In this document: positions 21,861-33,670 of the stretch, piece after piece
Layout: each line of letters starts with the position of its first letter
How positions within the stretch are numbered: the stretch's first letter is position 1
Assembly (NCBI GenBank): GCA_958295665.1
Contig: OY282558.1
Span: 134,996,326 to 135,060,325 of the forward strand
Direction of reading: 5' to 3'
DNA from: Tipula vernalis
Taxonomy: Eukaryota; Arthropoda; Insecta; Diptera; Tipulidae
Length of the DNA: 64,000 bases
Notes under the pieces: generated by a model
What the model was told of the DNA's origin: nothing
The model's input: the letters and a program-made list of their open reading frames with translations, nothing else
Database searches by the model: none
Position numbers and translations under genes: made by a program

Positions 21861-22544
21861 CACGCGATAAAAAAAATAACTACTACTAACTTTTGAAAAA
21901 TTTATAACGTATAACCGAACACTAATTGTAATTTAATCACGATCTAATTTTGGCATTAATTAAATTTGCAAGGTACTTACATTAATTAACTGCCGATGCG
22001 TGATGATATTTCCGCTGTTGATGGCTGCTGGTTACTATGCTTGCTGCTTGCTTATGTGTCGGACGGTGTAAGCTTTAGTAAATTGTCGCTCGTCCGCAAC
22101 CAAATTTGTTTTCAATTCCACGTGTTAAATGATTGTTGGAACGGCGCTTGTTCAATACGGCTTATATTATATTGATTAACGTAACTTAATAAAACGTGGT
22201 TTATTATACTTGTGTTGGGCGTTACCACTTTGGGGTTAATGGATATATATTATATATGATCCCCGTTTGGTTTAATGAATATTAGTGCTGGTGCGGTTAC
22301 GCTAGGCGGTATACGTGAAAACCCACGCGGAAAACGTAACCTCTAAAGCGCTTTTTTGGGGCACAATTTAACACACTTGCTAATTCACGTACAATTTGTT
22401 TTTTTTTCCAATTAAATACAATTTTTACTTCGCTATGCGACTTATTAATTATTAATTTTATTAAGTTTAACCAAAATTATTACCGTTGATATTAACAAGA
22501 TTTAATTTTATTTTTCAACTTCTCGAACAGACTATTTTTATTAT
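21861..22544. other. 5' flank of gypsy copy 2, LTR not resolved
   Basis: This AT-rich stretch should contain the 5' leader and LTR of gypsy copy 2. I looked for a tRNA 3'-end match next to TG and found no convincing one (TTACCA near 22225 is the nearest candidate). AATACGGCTTA occurs at 22160 and again at 22561. No coding content. Confidence 0.35.
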
Positions 22545-22675
22545 AAATAAATTAATATAATACGGCTTACTTATTATTATTGCGCGCTATTGTTTATGAA
22601 TATTATTACAAAAGTGTCAAATTTACAACACGTAGCGGCTGTGATAATTTGGTTGCATACAAAATAATGTCCTTT
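22545..22675. repeat. Fragment related to the 37.7-kb Harbinger-type MITE
   Basis: The sequence TAATACGGCTTA, TTTATGAATATTATTACA and AATTTGGTTGCATACAAAAT recurs in the same order and orientation at about 37755-37866 inside a 284-bp inverted-repeat element. Here the terminal repeats seen there are missing, so this is a partial or diverged copy. Confidence 0.7.
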
Positions 22676-22912
22676 ATTTCAATATAATAGTGTTGACAGA
22701 TGAGAATATGGAGTGCGTGAAATTTTGCAGAAATGCAGATGAATTTTGTAGATGCAATGAATTTTATAAAAGCAGTTGAATTATTTTAATGCAAGATGAA
22801 TATTCGAGTTTTATTTTGAGGAATTTTACAATCGCTGATGAATTAAATGAATTTTGTGAATTAAAAAAATTTAAAAAAACATTTCACATTTTTTGGTTTT
22901 GTTTATTTCTAG

Positions 22913-25900
22913 GAATGGCACAACTTTATATCATCCTCACTCACCACCTTACTATTACTCGGTTCATCGACATTAATTGCCATGACCCTGGTCGTTCAAT
23001 CCGAGTTGGGAGCACGTCGTAAAAATCAAAAAGCAAATATCGCATATACAATACGTGGTGCAATCGGTTTAAGTTGGTTATTTCCAATATTGTGCGCCCT
23101 ATGTGCACCACTCGTTCACAATATTATTGAATATACATCGATGAATTGGTGGCTGGAATATGGAACATTTGGTTTTGTTTTATTTTTAATTATTGAAATA
23201 CTATTTGTGATACTATTTTGTTTGCTATTTATAACGTTAATTAAGAAATTATTGTATTTGGCTAAGAAGCACGATAAATACAATGGATCGATATTACGAC
23301 GAATTAGGCTGCTGTATCGGTTGGCGGTAATTTTATTTTTTAAAATAGCAACAGATATTTTTTACCTTGTAAATATGAATACAAACGAATTTATAGTAAA
23401 TTGTATATTTGGATTATGTAATATACTACTAGTAAGTAAATCGGTTTTAGAGTGACACATTGCATTTATATAACGTTCTTATTTTTTTTTTCTTCCTATT
23501 TTCGCAGGGATTTTCAATATTATTTTGCTTTGTACTGAAATCAGAAATTAAACTTCAGCTGCATATGAATCCGGCAGCGCGAGGTAAAGATGGTGGTGCA
23601 AAAAAGCAGTTAGATGATAATTTTTGTTCGGGGTCAATCAATAGCCCACTAAGCTGTAAGTATAAAAAATTAACATGAAAATAAAAACAAAAACAAAGAA
23701 ATCAGGATAACAAAACAGATGTTGGTTTTTTTTTTTATACAACTCCCATATACGCCAATAAAATAAGGAATGTTTGTCTTGTAAACGGAGGATACCTCGG
23801 GGGATTTATAAATGTCTCAATTTTTATTTTTGTTTTGGTAAATTAGTATTTGGATCCCTAAAGGTATTTTCGTTTTTTTTAGATATTTATTTACATATCG
23901 TTTGAATAAATTTACTTAGTCCCTGAGAACGGACTAATTTGAATACATATTTGGTTTAGTCTAGACTCTAGATTTAGTAGAGATAGAGCGAAAAAAATCT
24001 TGCTATTGATGAAGGACACATTTTCGAAAATGAAACCCGTTCTTGATTTTTTAAATTTACAACAATATAAATTAACAATTAAAACAATAAGGAAGCACCT
24101 CTCGATTAACCGGCAATTGGAATTCTTAATATTGTGAGCACAATAGTTCAATTGTGCTAGCAAGGCGAATTATTGAGAAATTATTATGAGTCGGGGAAAT
24201 TATCTCGAGATTCATCGAGAGGTGATTAAAATTAAATTAATAATAATATGTTATTAAATTGTTAAATTTACAGTCCTTAAGTTTTAATCTACAAATAGTT
24301 ACCTGTCGGATTCTAAGAACTTAAAACAATGTTTAAATTCCAAACAAATTTTTTAAAATTCATATTTTTGAATATAAAATAATTTTGTTCAAGAGTTTTC
24401 AAAATCGTGAATTTAAACCTAAAATATGGTAACCGACAGCTCTAGAATTTTGAAACTTTATGGAACAATTTCAAGCATTCTTTGAAAATTTGTATTTAAA
24501 ACACAAAATTTTAAAATTACAAAATTTTTACAAAATTTTCAATTGTATCAATACATCTTGTAAATTTCTAACATTTCAAAATTAGTTAAAAATTGTAAAA
24601 ATTCGAATTTGTTTTCAAATTTCAAGAACTTCGACATAAATCTCAATCCCAGTTGCGTAGGTTTTTTCCACAATCCTTCAATTTGCCATTGAACCTTTCC
24701 ACCACACTGTCCGATTGTGAATGCAAAGGAGTCGTTCTTGTAGAGGCTTGTCATATTTCTTGAAAAACGACTTGCAAATCTCCTTCCTCGACGAAGGTGA
24801 TATAAATCTTTTCAGAAAGAGGACTTTTGCCTATTCTCCCAGCACTTTACTGCTGTTTTAAACTGATCCTTAGTGACTACTTAGACTCGTCTGTAAACCA
24901 TAACTTAGTTACTTTTTCAAAAGACGGCCACATGTCCATGTCTGGCATAACGATGCAGAATTTTCTGTGGAAGACCAGTTTAGTTCAAATACGCAGAGTC
25001 TGTCTGAAATTCTTTGATGATTCTCAGATGACCCACCGTTTTACCTGGCTTAATATTACCTTCTTCCTGCAACTTCAAGGTCGGATTTGCAGTGTCCTTT
25101 TTAATATGCAGGTGTAACGGAGCCAGTTCTGGAAGTGCCTCCATCGCAGCAGTCTGACATGTTTATGAACATTACGCAAAAATGTTTGCGCTCCTTTCTC
25201 AGCAGTTTTAGGCCACTACTTTTACACCACTGAAGCCGTACCGTTTAACGAGGGGGCTAAGCAAAAGCTTTATCATCCTGATAAAAGCCACATAATCGTT
25301 TTGTTTGTGTTGACGCTAAGTCCTTCCTGGCCACACAATTTCATACTATCTTGGGTGCTTCCTCCGTGAGGTCGACGATGATTTCATCAAATTTCCCTCG
25401 GACCACCAAATCGGTCAAATCAATTTATGGCCCTATGGGATAATTTATGGCCCTTGCTTCCTATAAGACTTTCGTTTTCAGCGGAAACGATATGAGGCTC
25501 ATTGTGCTGGGGAGAATTTGTCCAATACCTTTCTGCAGTAAATGCAGAGCCAATCCAAAGTCCATTTAACTAAACTGAGGGTAAAAATCCTTCTAGAAAT
25601 ATCCTCATAACGATCATAATAAGAGGCTTCCTGGGATTCCGTCACTACAGAGTCCGGAAAGTGGTCTCTAAGACTACCCTAATTGATTCTTTCCGGTTCT
25701 CAGTAAAACTGCTATCCTGCCCTCTGGGGCAGTCCTATACCATTGAAATTATCTCTAGAAAGCAGTTTTTGGCCGCGCTGCAGAAGGCAATCCATTGATT
25801 CTTTCACAGAAACATTTCTAGGTTGCTCTTTTGGATCTCCTTAGTTTGAGATTATGAGTGAGAGTAGTGTACATGCAGTTAGGGGGCTGATTTGAGCTAT

Positions 25901-28900
25901 ACTCTAACCCCTCTGGGGACTCTTTGTTTCCAATAATCGGTGGCATTTCTGATTCAAGAAACACATTATATAAGCCCCAGCCGGTCAGTTTCCGGCCGCT
26001 ACATTAAGTCTAACATGCAGTTGTTAATTAAAGAACTCAAACGCCAGGTGGCAAGCTGCAAATCTAGAACCTCTTGAACCTTAACGTGTCGCTGGTACCG
26101 CACACCGTATGGTGCGCATTTGCATAACATCCTATCAGTACAATAGGGTATGAGCCGCCGAACTTCATCCGAAGGTTCTTCTCTGTCACCAGGAAAGTAG
26201 GCGGAAGCCATTATAGCCTTCTGTCTGCCCTTTCCTCAGCACCTCCACCATTACTCCGACCAGGTTCCTGGAGATAAACTCTGGAATGAGAATATGATGA
26301 TTTATTTGCGAGCCAGCCAAAATGACCGCTCTTCTACTCTGAATTCCGTTATCAAAAATTAACTTACCTACTTGTTTAGGTAATCCCTTAACTTGATTAT
26401 CTATAGTCCATGGTTCCTATATAAGGGACATGTCGATGTGTTACTAAAGCGATGTTAGCATGTTGCAAGTTAATTTGTGTAGAATCTGCCTGGTTTCTCG
26501 TACTGACTTGTGGCAAGTGGCTGATTTTCATCCTCCAAAAATGTTGTTCCGTTAAACGTTGGCGATTTTGACTCAATCCCGTAATTTACTGTCTGGATCA
26601 TCTGTGACATTATTTTATTTACTTTAACATGTTGTAGTTCTTTCTCGAGAGGTTGGACCTCCATATGCAATTTCAGTTCTACCTGCCGAATCTCTTGTTG
26701 CTCCATTTCATTTTTAATTTTCCCAACTGTCGCTCGCTCTCCTATTTCGTTTATTGGCTTAACTGCTTTATTTCTTTCCTTTGTTTCACTTTTTGTAATC
26801 GCTAGATTCAACTACTGCTACTTCATAATTAAATCTACATGGTCTGAAAAACTACAGTCGCACACGAACTCAACTCAAATCAACGCAAACTAACTCTAAC
26901 TCAATGCAATCCCCAATGCGGTTGCATTGTTATTGAACTCCTGCTACAAATGGTCAAAAACAATATATGACGAAAACCACTTTTCTCGATGTTTTGAAGG
27001 TCCCAAAGAACGCAAAACAAACATTTAAAGAGGTTAATCTTACGAGGTGATCAGAGCTTCGGTTCTTAAAATTAACTCAACTCCCAAATTCATCTCTAAC
27101 TGAATCTCTTAACTGAATCATCAGCTGAGCCTTCTCCTCAATTTATAAATCCACCTCCAACTCAATCTCAATGCAATCATTAAATCAACCCACAACCCAG
27201 CCCTCTACTCAATCACCAGTTCAACCCAAAATCTACTTTCAAATCAACCCTTAACCTAACTCCAAATCAACTACCCAAATAATTCCCTAACCCCTTACTC
27301 AACCCGAATGCAAGCTAACTCAACCTTAACTCAACTTAACTTAGTTTGAACCAAATCTCAACTCCAATCGAAAGCTACAAGCGTGTAAGAACTCAATTAA
27401 TACCCAAATCATAACTCAACCCTCAACTCAACCCCAACTCAACCCTCAACTCAACCATCAACTCAACCCGAAACTCAACGTAAAACTCAAATTAAAAGCA
27501 TGGTTCGAAAAATACACGCGTACTAGAACTCAACTTAATGCTAATCTCCACCTCAATCGTAACCCAACATCCTACTCGACAACAACTCCTCAATGCAACC
27601 CTCAACTAAACGCCCAACTCAATCCTCAAATCGCACTCAAATCTCAACTCAATCTCCAAATAAATCCCAAACTGAGCGACTGAATGAAACCAGATCAATC
27701 CCAACCCAACCCTAATCAACCCAAACTCGACCACAAATGCAACCCTAAACTAAAGCACAAACTCAACGCGCTACTCGCCAAATCAACACAGTCCGAATGT
27801 ATTTAATGAGTAATTGGACTCAACTCAAGCTGAATTCCAACTCAACCGACAAATCTCCCCAAATAAATTCACAACTGAACCGCTCACTAAACCTCAACTC
27901 AACCCCAACTCAACTCCCAATTCAACCCTCAACTCAACTTCTAAGCTTACTTTTTAGGCGAGGTGGTTTTGGGTTAAATCGTTTGGCAGATACCCGACTC
28001 TCTTGACGTGCAACTTCCAAATGCTTTTCAATTTTTCACCTTGACCACAGAAACAAATTGGCCAAAAAAAATTCCAAATCGGAAAAGTCATTCTATGAAG
28101 ATGGGTACTATCATAGGTACATCCAGACAGTTCGACAGACATTTTTTTGTTGCTTTTGTAGACTCAAAGACTTTGAAGAGAAAGTGGTTTTGGACTAACC
28201 AAGTTTTGGAACCTGTGCCACACGAACAGACCCAGAACCACCTGTTTTTATAGATACATATTTAGCAATATTTTATATATGCTGATTTGAAGATTGAGTT
28301 TGCAGGTTGAATTGAAGTTGATTTAGGGTGGGTTTTGTGGGTTAAATTGTGGTTTGAATTAGAGTTAGCTCGAGATGAGTTCATGTATGCCTGTAGCTTT
28401 TTAGACCATGTTGACGTGAAAATTGACTTTCGTGTTGATTTAAGGACTGGGTTGCAGCTGGGGGTTGAGTTCGAGGTTTAATTAGGATTGAGTTGAGTTC
28501 ATGAACATATCCAATTTTCGGACCCTCTTGATTTAGTCATCGAGTTGTGCATTGAGTTTGGGGTTCATTTGAGGGTTCAGTTGGAAATTAAGTCGAGGTT
28601 GGGTAAGGGGTCAGTTGGTGATTTATTTGGAGAGATTTGTGGGTTGAGTAGGAAGTTAGCTCGAGTTGTGTTCATGTATGCACGTATTTTTTCGGATCAT
28701 ATTAATTTGACGAGTGAGTAGGGCGATGTGTTTGGAGTTGAGTTGGGGGCGTAATTTGTTGCCAAGTTAGGATTTTGTTAGAGTAAATTGAGGTTTAGTG
28801 AGAGTCCAGTTAGCTATTTATTTGGGGTTTTATTTTAGACGTTGAGCGGGTATTTGTATTGGAAGTCAGCTTGAGTTGTTCTGAGTTACTTTGAAATACG

Positions 28901-31900
28901 CACGCATTTTTTTAGGATCGTGTTGATTTGGGGATTGAGTTGGGAGTTTATTTGGGGATTGAGGTAAAGATTAGATTAAGTTGAATTAAATTCATGCTAA
29001 CTCCAAGAACAGAACATCAACGCAAAGTATTTTGCGAGCTGGGGTTGAGTCGAATGAAGTTAAGATGGGGTTGAGTTAGCTTATGTTGGGGAATTGAATG
29101 AGGGGTTCAGTTGGGGAACTACATATTTGCGGGTTGATCCGTGGACTTAGTTAGGCGTTTAGTTTGCGATTAAGTGTTAAGGGATGATTGAATTGGTAGA
29201 GGTCGAGTTGAAGAATGAGTTGGAGATTGAGCTGTAGCTTGAGTAAGGGATTATGGGATTCAGTTACGAATTTATTTGAGAGTCGAGTTGGAGGTTAGAA
29301 TGAGTAGACTTGAGATGAGTACACGTGTTTTTCCGTTCATTTTGAAATGTACACACTCTTTCTCTCTATTTACGCTTTCACTTAATATTACGAAATTTGG
29401 TTTCATTTGACGAATGTAATCGAAAATTATCGATCGACTTTAGTTGAATTTTGTATACTTCAATCCATTAAATGCCAGGTTGAGTTTGTAAAGCTTCGAG
29501 TCTACGCTTTTGATACTCCTATCAGGGTGGAAATTAGCCTAATATTTGGGCAACGTGCGAGCGCTGAGTACAAATGGTTATAATCGTATGGAAAGCCTAG
29601 GGTATCGATTATAATTTGTGCTTGTGAGTTAAAAGCAACAATCTACCATCACAATATGACGAACTCTGTCTATAGTTGTCTTGAACGTGCGAAATTGTTT
29701 GACACGTCATTTCATTCTTATTATTGAGTCGTGGTAAATCGCTTAATTCGCTAAATATTCCAGTTTGACAAAAAAACACCGAATATATAATGCCTTGCAT
29801 CGTTATAAACGAGTTGGTTTCTGTGACAACTTCAGTTGTCCAGAATAAAACTATATATATTTGTTTAACCTTTGTGCGGTTTGCGGTGTATATTGGAATA
29901 CCACTTTTCGCACCGAAGATGGCCAGCAGCGGCTGATGGTCTGTCTGCAGCTCAAATTTGTGGCCGTACACGAAACGATGGATTTTTTTCAGTGTCCGCA
30001 CCAGGGCCAACGCCTCCCTTTGAACCTGGGCATAATTTTTTTCCGCCTTCATAAACGATCCCGATACGTGCATGACGGGCTTCCTGGTGCCGTCATCCAG
30101 TTGGTGCATGAGTACACCGCCCCATCCATAGCTAGACGCATCTGCTGCGACAATAATTTTCTTGGCTGTGTCGTAGTGCGTTAGAGCCAAATCAGATGCG
30201 AGCACTTCCTTTAGCTGGCTGAATGCAGTGTCTTGGGCTTTGGTCCACTCGTATTTTACTTCGTCTTTCAGCAGTTCATCGAGTGGCCCGCGCATTTCCT
30301 TGAGTTTGGGTATGAACTTGTCATACCAGTTTACCGCACCCAAGAAAGCGCGCAGCTGGGAATGTCCAATGGCGGTGGCAGCTGCTGTATGACTTCCAAC
30401 TTGGCTGGATTTGGCCGGATGCCGGTTTCGTCAATGACGTGGCTCAGAAACTCGACGGACTTGTGACCGAACGAGCATTTTGATGGTTTGAGAGTGAAGC
30501 CATATTATTGCATGCGGCTTAAAACGTTGAAAAGGCGCTCGCGGTGTTTATCGTCTTTGCCTCCGATGATAATGTCGTCGATCCAAGGAAAAACACCGTC
30601 GATGCCGCCTGTCATAGTGTCCATTAATTGTTGGGAAATGCCGGGAGCCGTTTTAACGGCCGTTGCAAGAGATTAACCTGAAACAGCCCGCAATGAGTGT
30701 TGATCGGCATTAGCTTTTTTGAAGCATCGTCGAGTTCCACGCGATAGATCGGGTTTGACTCTGGCTTAAGTGTGAGCGATGCCTTCATTTGGTTGCAGCA
30801 GCCCAAGGTTTTGGAGAAAAGCAGTTTAAAATTCGCTTCAACCACTTGTTCGAGTGTGCGTGGACCGCTGTTGATTGCCTTGACGTTGTGGCAATATACT
30901 GACGGTGGCACATCCCACAAATTCAGTCTCGTCATCCATTCGTTGCCGAAAAGGTTCAGCGATGACGGTGAGACGAAAATTGTCCCAATAGCTTCGTACT
31001 CGCCTATCGTCAAAGTCGCGTCGAAACATCCCATGATCTGGATAGGCTCGCCAGAAGCGTTTACGACAGTTTCATTGTACCGTTTTAAACTTGGTTCGCC
31101 AAGTTTCACCCAGTTTGCTTGCGAGATGATGGTCAAATCTGAGCCACTGTCATGCTGCAGCTTTACTTTAATACCGTCCACGGTTGCCATGACAATTTTT
31201 TTTGTTGATTTCTGTTGGTGGGTGCTGACCGCATTACATCGACGACGTGGATTTTTCCGTCGTTGTTGGAGCTGAACCCCACCTCACCTTTATATCCAAT
31301 TCCATTACACAGCGTGCGTGTCTTTCCGTTAAACGGGCAGTCTTTGTGGAAATGGTTTCCCCCACACTGGGCACACGGCCTCGGCGGTACAAATGGGTTC
31401 GGTGCGCTCGTGGAATTGGTTATAGTTTGCTGTGGGGTCTGTCGTTGTGACGTGGAATCTCGTTCAGATTGCGTTTTTTTGCGTACGACAAAGACTTCCT
31501 GTTTTACCGTTTCCGGATGCTCGACCATGGCCCTCTCTAGGTTCAGTTTGGGAGCTGTTCCAGGATCGTCAGCTGCCTCGCTTTGCGTATAATGTAAATC
31601 CAGCATATCGAGCAGCCTCTTGAGAATTGCCGCGTCTTCCGAATCGACAAGACCTTGTACGAACGCGAGCATCTTTAGGTCTTCTTCACTGCATTTAGTG
31701 ATTTCGAATTTCACGCATTCGCGCGAGACTCAGGCTGCGTAGCTTTTATCGTCATCACCTCTTTCTTTTTTTATTTTGAAGACTTTATAACGGAGCGCGA
31801 AACGTGACTCTTTTGATCTAAAAATCCGTCTAAGTTCTTTTACTGCGGTCCCTAATGACAGCTCCATCGGCAACTTGGGTAATATTGTGTTCGCGAAGTT

Positions 31901-33670
31901 TTGGTAGTCGAGTTGCGAGAGTTTTTGCAATAAGGAGTCCGACTTTTGTCGCGTCTGGCAGCGTTTTAGCTTCTCCCTTGAAGATACTTTGTTACCTCGG
32001 GTCGTAAACGAATTTTTCAATACGATCCGATAAATCTTTGACCACTGAGAACCCTTGCACTATCAGCGGTGATCAGCGGCTGAGTTTTCATCTGCGTTGA
32101 CACAAATGTTGGGCTGCTGTTTCGAAAGCAATAATTCGAAACGTTGTTCGGCTGCTTCACGTTCTGCCTGCGCCCGTTTATCAGCCGCAGCCAAAACTGT
32201 TTCCATCAATTCTTTTATTTGATTTGCGTCCATTTTTATACGTATAGTGTAGTGCTGTACTTTTTGATTTTTTGAGGTTAAACGCTCAAACACGAAAAAA
32301 AACCTTGGTAACAAATTGGTTTTAGAATCCGGTTCGCGGATTCGGTTCTTCTCCTCGTCGCCACTGTGACAACTTCAGTTGTCCGGAATAAAACTATATA
32401 TATTTGTTTAACCTTTTATATTTATTAATTCACTTTTACACGTGCATCTCGGTTTAGTACTCTGCTTCTACTAGTTTGACATCTCCCCTTCCACTACTCA
32501 CCGCTACCTTTTCTAGTAGCGTTGTCTGCCCTACAGTCGCACGTGCCATACAGTAGCACACCTCACAGTTTCCATGGAGACATCGGCACCAGTTTGGATT
32601 AGGAACAATTGGCTGTCTTAGTCTAGGACTCTGGTTCGGCTCTTGATTTCAGGGGCTTTGCAGATAATTCACTTGTTTCCAAATATCATTAACAAATTTA
32701 TGTGTTATCATTTACAGTTTTCACAAATCAAGAAATTGAGAAGGATAATGAAAGCGGACCACCCACAAAACTACCGTTAACCGTGATACCATCACCACAT
32801 CATCAAACAATTGAACGGCTGCCAAGCGGTACAGTTGAAACATTTTTAGTTAGTATCCCAACAAATTCCACAGGTCATCATGACATGGTGAAATCCATTG
32901 AATCGTATAATGTTATCACGTATACGCCGTCACTTCAAGCGGCCAGTCAACAAATTCATTGTATATATCCGGATAATTTCAATCCGATTAGTGGAAAATT
33001 GATCGGTGAAACAAATGAATTTGTGGGAGTTGGCGGATTGGATATTCTGCAAGGTGTTGGACAAGGTTAAATTATTTAAACCGAATTATGGTTTATGTGA
33101 TTGTGCTAAATATTTGTTTCTTTGCCAATTTTAGATAGTATCATTGGGATTCGGCCGAATACAATTGAGACACCGATTTTATTAAAACAACAGTGTCCCG
33201 CCTCACATACAATATCACTTCCTGCATTACAACAACAATCAACGATTTCTTTAACAGCTACCACAACTACATCAACGGTTACAATACAATCAATAAAACT
33301 TCCTGAAATGGTGATATCACAATCGCAAATTTCCGGACCACCACCACCACCCATTATAACAATCACCTCGACCGATGATGAGGATGCCATCGATGGTATG
33401 CTCGATCGGATATCACATGATTTAGACTATTTACTAAATCGTACAACTGAAGTACCTGTTCGGCGGAGCACGACACAAACCCAAAGTTGTAGTGGCGGTA
33501 GCAGTAATTTTAGTCATAATATTAGTAATAATAATAATAATAATGATTCATTATCATCGACATCATTACCACAAAACCAGGTCCAAATAGTAAATACGAC
33601 ACATGTAACTGGCCATATAAGTAGTAATCTAAGTGTACATGAAGTGATTATTGAAGAGTCTGAAGAATAA
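22913..33670 (+). CDS. Seven-helix-type (class B-like) receptor, C-terminal four exons
   Basis: Four plus-strand exons with clean phases: 22913-23431, 23508-23655, 32718-33065 and 33135-33670 (TAA). Upstream exons are not recognisable here, so the N-terminus is missing. The first exon encodes four hydrophobic segments, among them IGLSWLFPILCALC (W and P spaced as in TM4 of secretin-type receptors) and FLIIEILFVILFCLLFITLI. Exons 1 and 2 join inside the last helix to read LLGFSILFCFVLKSEIK, like TM7 of class B/adhesion/methuselah receptors. The remaining roughly 300 residues are a polar Ser/Thr-rich tail with PPPPP, an Asn run and an acidic end (VIIEESEE), so cytoplasmic. Function is unknown; class B is an inference from helix pattern, and another multipass protein is possible. 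Confidence 0.6.
23432..23507 (+). other. Short intron within the last transmembrane helix
   Basis: 76-bp intron with donor CTA|GTAAGTAA and acceptor TTTTCGCAG|GGA. Phase 0. It interrupts the codons for the final hydrophobic helix, and only the spliced form gives a continuous 25-residue helix. Confidence 0.8.
24600..26280 (-). mobile_element. Non-LTR retrotransposon relic (R1/LOA-like)
   Basis: Heavily decayed minus-strand LINE. At 25999-26211 the frame ASAYFPGDREEPSDEVRRL matches the endonuclease of R1/LOA/jockey-type LINEs. Around 25083-25142 EALPELAPLHLHIKKDTAN matches the RNase H-linked segment (PLHLHI) found in LINEs with an RNase H domain. The intervening reverse transcriptase is too broken to trace by eye. 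The order endonuclease then RNase H along the minus strand is as expected. The 3' limit is uncertain. Confidence 0.6.
26300..26830 (-). other. Unassigned relic with coiled-coil-like frame
   Basis: A 113-codon minus-strand frame (26470-26811) is rich in Glu, Lys and Gln with a likely coiled coil (MEQQEIRQVELKLHMEVQPL), then SPTFNGTTFLEDENQ, which faintly recalls Gag N-termini of gypsy elements. I do not recognise it with confidence. No splice sites or partners are evident. Confidence 0.3.
26850..29330. repeat. Foldback-like element with arms of AACTCAACCC / GGGTTGAGTT repeats
   Basis: The left arm (26850-27950) is a degenerate tandem array of an 11-12 bp unit near CTCAACCCTCAA. The right arm (28280-29330) is the complementary unit, TTGAGTTGGGGTT. 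Between them is about 330 bp of unlike sequence (27950-28280), itself holding a partly repeated TTTTGGGTTAAATC / TTTTGGACTAACC pair. The arms could fold on each other over about 1 kb. This is the architecture of Foldback elements, whose inverted arms consist of short tandem repeats. No transposase is present. Confidence 0.75.
29331..29602. other. Intronic spacer before the gypsy element
   Basis: AT-rich, with no coding content or repeat pairs seen. It runs from the end of the GGTTGAGTT array to the reading frames of the K02A2.6-type element. Confidence 0.3.
29870..31190 (-). pseudogene. K02A2.6-type protease, reverse transcriptase and RNase H
   Basis: The frame at 30624-31190 opens with the retropepsin core (VKLQHDSGSDLTIISQANW, DSGS active site) and continues into RT (IYRVELDDASKKLMPINTHC). 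After a frameshift near 30660 the polymerase continues as PGISQQLMDTMTGGIDGVFP and a box reading WIDDIIIGG, with a stop near 30505. The frame at 29609-30343 holds the thumb (GAVNWYDKFIPKLKEMRGPL) and RNase H (KKIIVAADASSYGWGGVLMH, QREALALVRTLKKIHRFVYG, LQTDHQPLLAIFG). The RNase H end GIPIYTANR meets LTR sequence. Inactive. Confidence 0.88.
31163..32233 (-). pseudogene. K02A2.6-type Gag
   Basis: Three frames. The likely start is MDANQIKELMETVLAAADKR near 32233, followed by a Lys/Glu-rich helix. The middle lies at 31730-32020 (LGTAVKELRRIFRSKESRFA). The C-terminal frame (31163-31714) has CAQCGGNHFHKDCPF, a zinc knuckle, then RTLCNGIGYKGEVGFSS where the second knuckle's CxxCxxxGHxxxxC pattern is decayed. 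Gag is broken by two frameshifts. Confidence 0.82.
32365..32674 (-). repeat. 5' LTR of the K02A2.6-type gypsy
   Basis: Inner edge TGTGACAAC at 32365, shared with the partial LTR at 29822. The outer edge at 32674 is set only by the GTTTC target-duplication match, and on the minus strand the LTR would then begin AAGTGAATTA rather than TG, so the outer limit is tentative. It contains ATATATAT and pyrimidine-rich segments. Confidence 0.55.
33066..33134 (+). other. Short intron in the receptor tail
   Basis: 69-bp intron with donor CAAG|GTTAAA and acceptor AATTTTAG|ATAG. The donor is weaker than the others, but frame and phase (G plus AT gives Asp) are kept and reading through meets a stop at once. 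Confidence 0.7.

Larger units (their letters stand above)
29822..32674 (-). mobile_element. K02A2.6-type Ty3/gypsy retrotransposon, internally deleted
   Basis: Minus-strand element with a 5' LTR (about 32365-32674), gag, protease, reverse transcriptase and RNase H. At 29822-29870 RNase H runs straight into the last 49 bp of an LTR (TGTGACAACTTCAGTTGTCC on plus), identical but for one base to the inner end of the 5' LTR at 32365. Integrase and the rest of the 3' LTR are therefore deleted. GTTTC occurs at both outer edges (29817-29821 and 32675-32679), fitting a 5-bp target duplication. GTGGCGACGAGGA next to the LTR is the probable primer site. Stops and frameshifts break all genes. Confidence 0.85.
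23656..32717 (+). other. 9.1-kb transposon-filled intron of the receptor gene
   Basis: Donor AGCT|GTAAGTAT at 23656 and acceptor TTTACAG|TTTTC ending at 32717, phase 1, joining to give the codon TTT. Contents in order: AT-rich sequence to about 24600, an R1/LOA-type LINE relic (minus), an unassigned relic, a foldback-like array, and a K02A2.6-type gypsy (minus). Confidence 0.7.

Noticed and set aside
21861..22544. 5' LTR and primer site of gypsy copy 2
   Set aside because: Candidate TTACCA near 22225 is not followed by TG and no second LTR exists for comparison.
23460..23678. 72-codon frame as a complete small protein
   Set aside because: Its first third is intron; the real exon is 23508-23655, in phase with the preceding exon.
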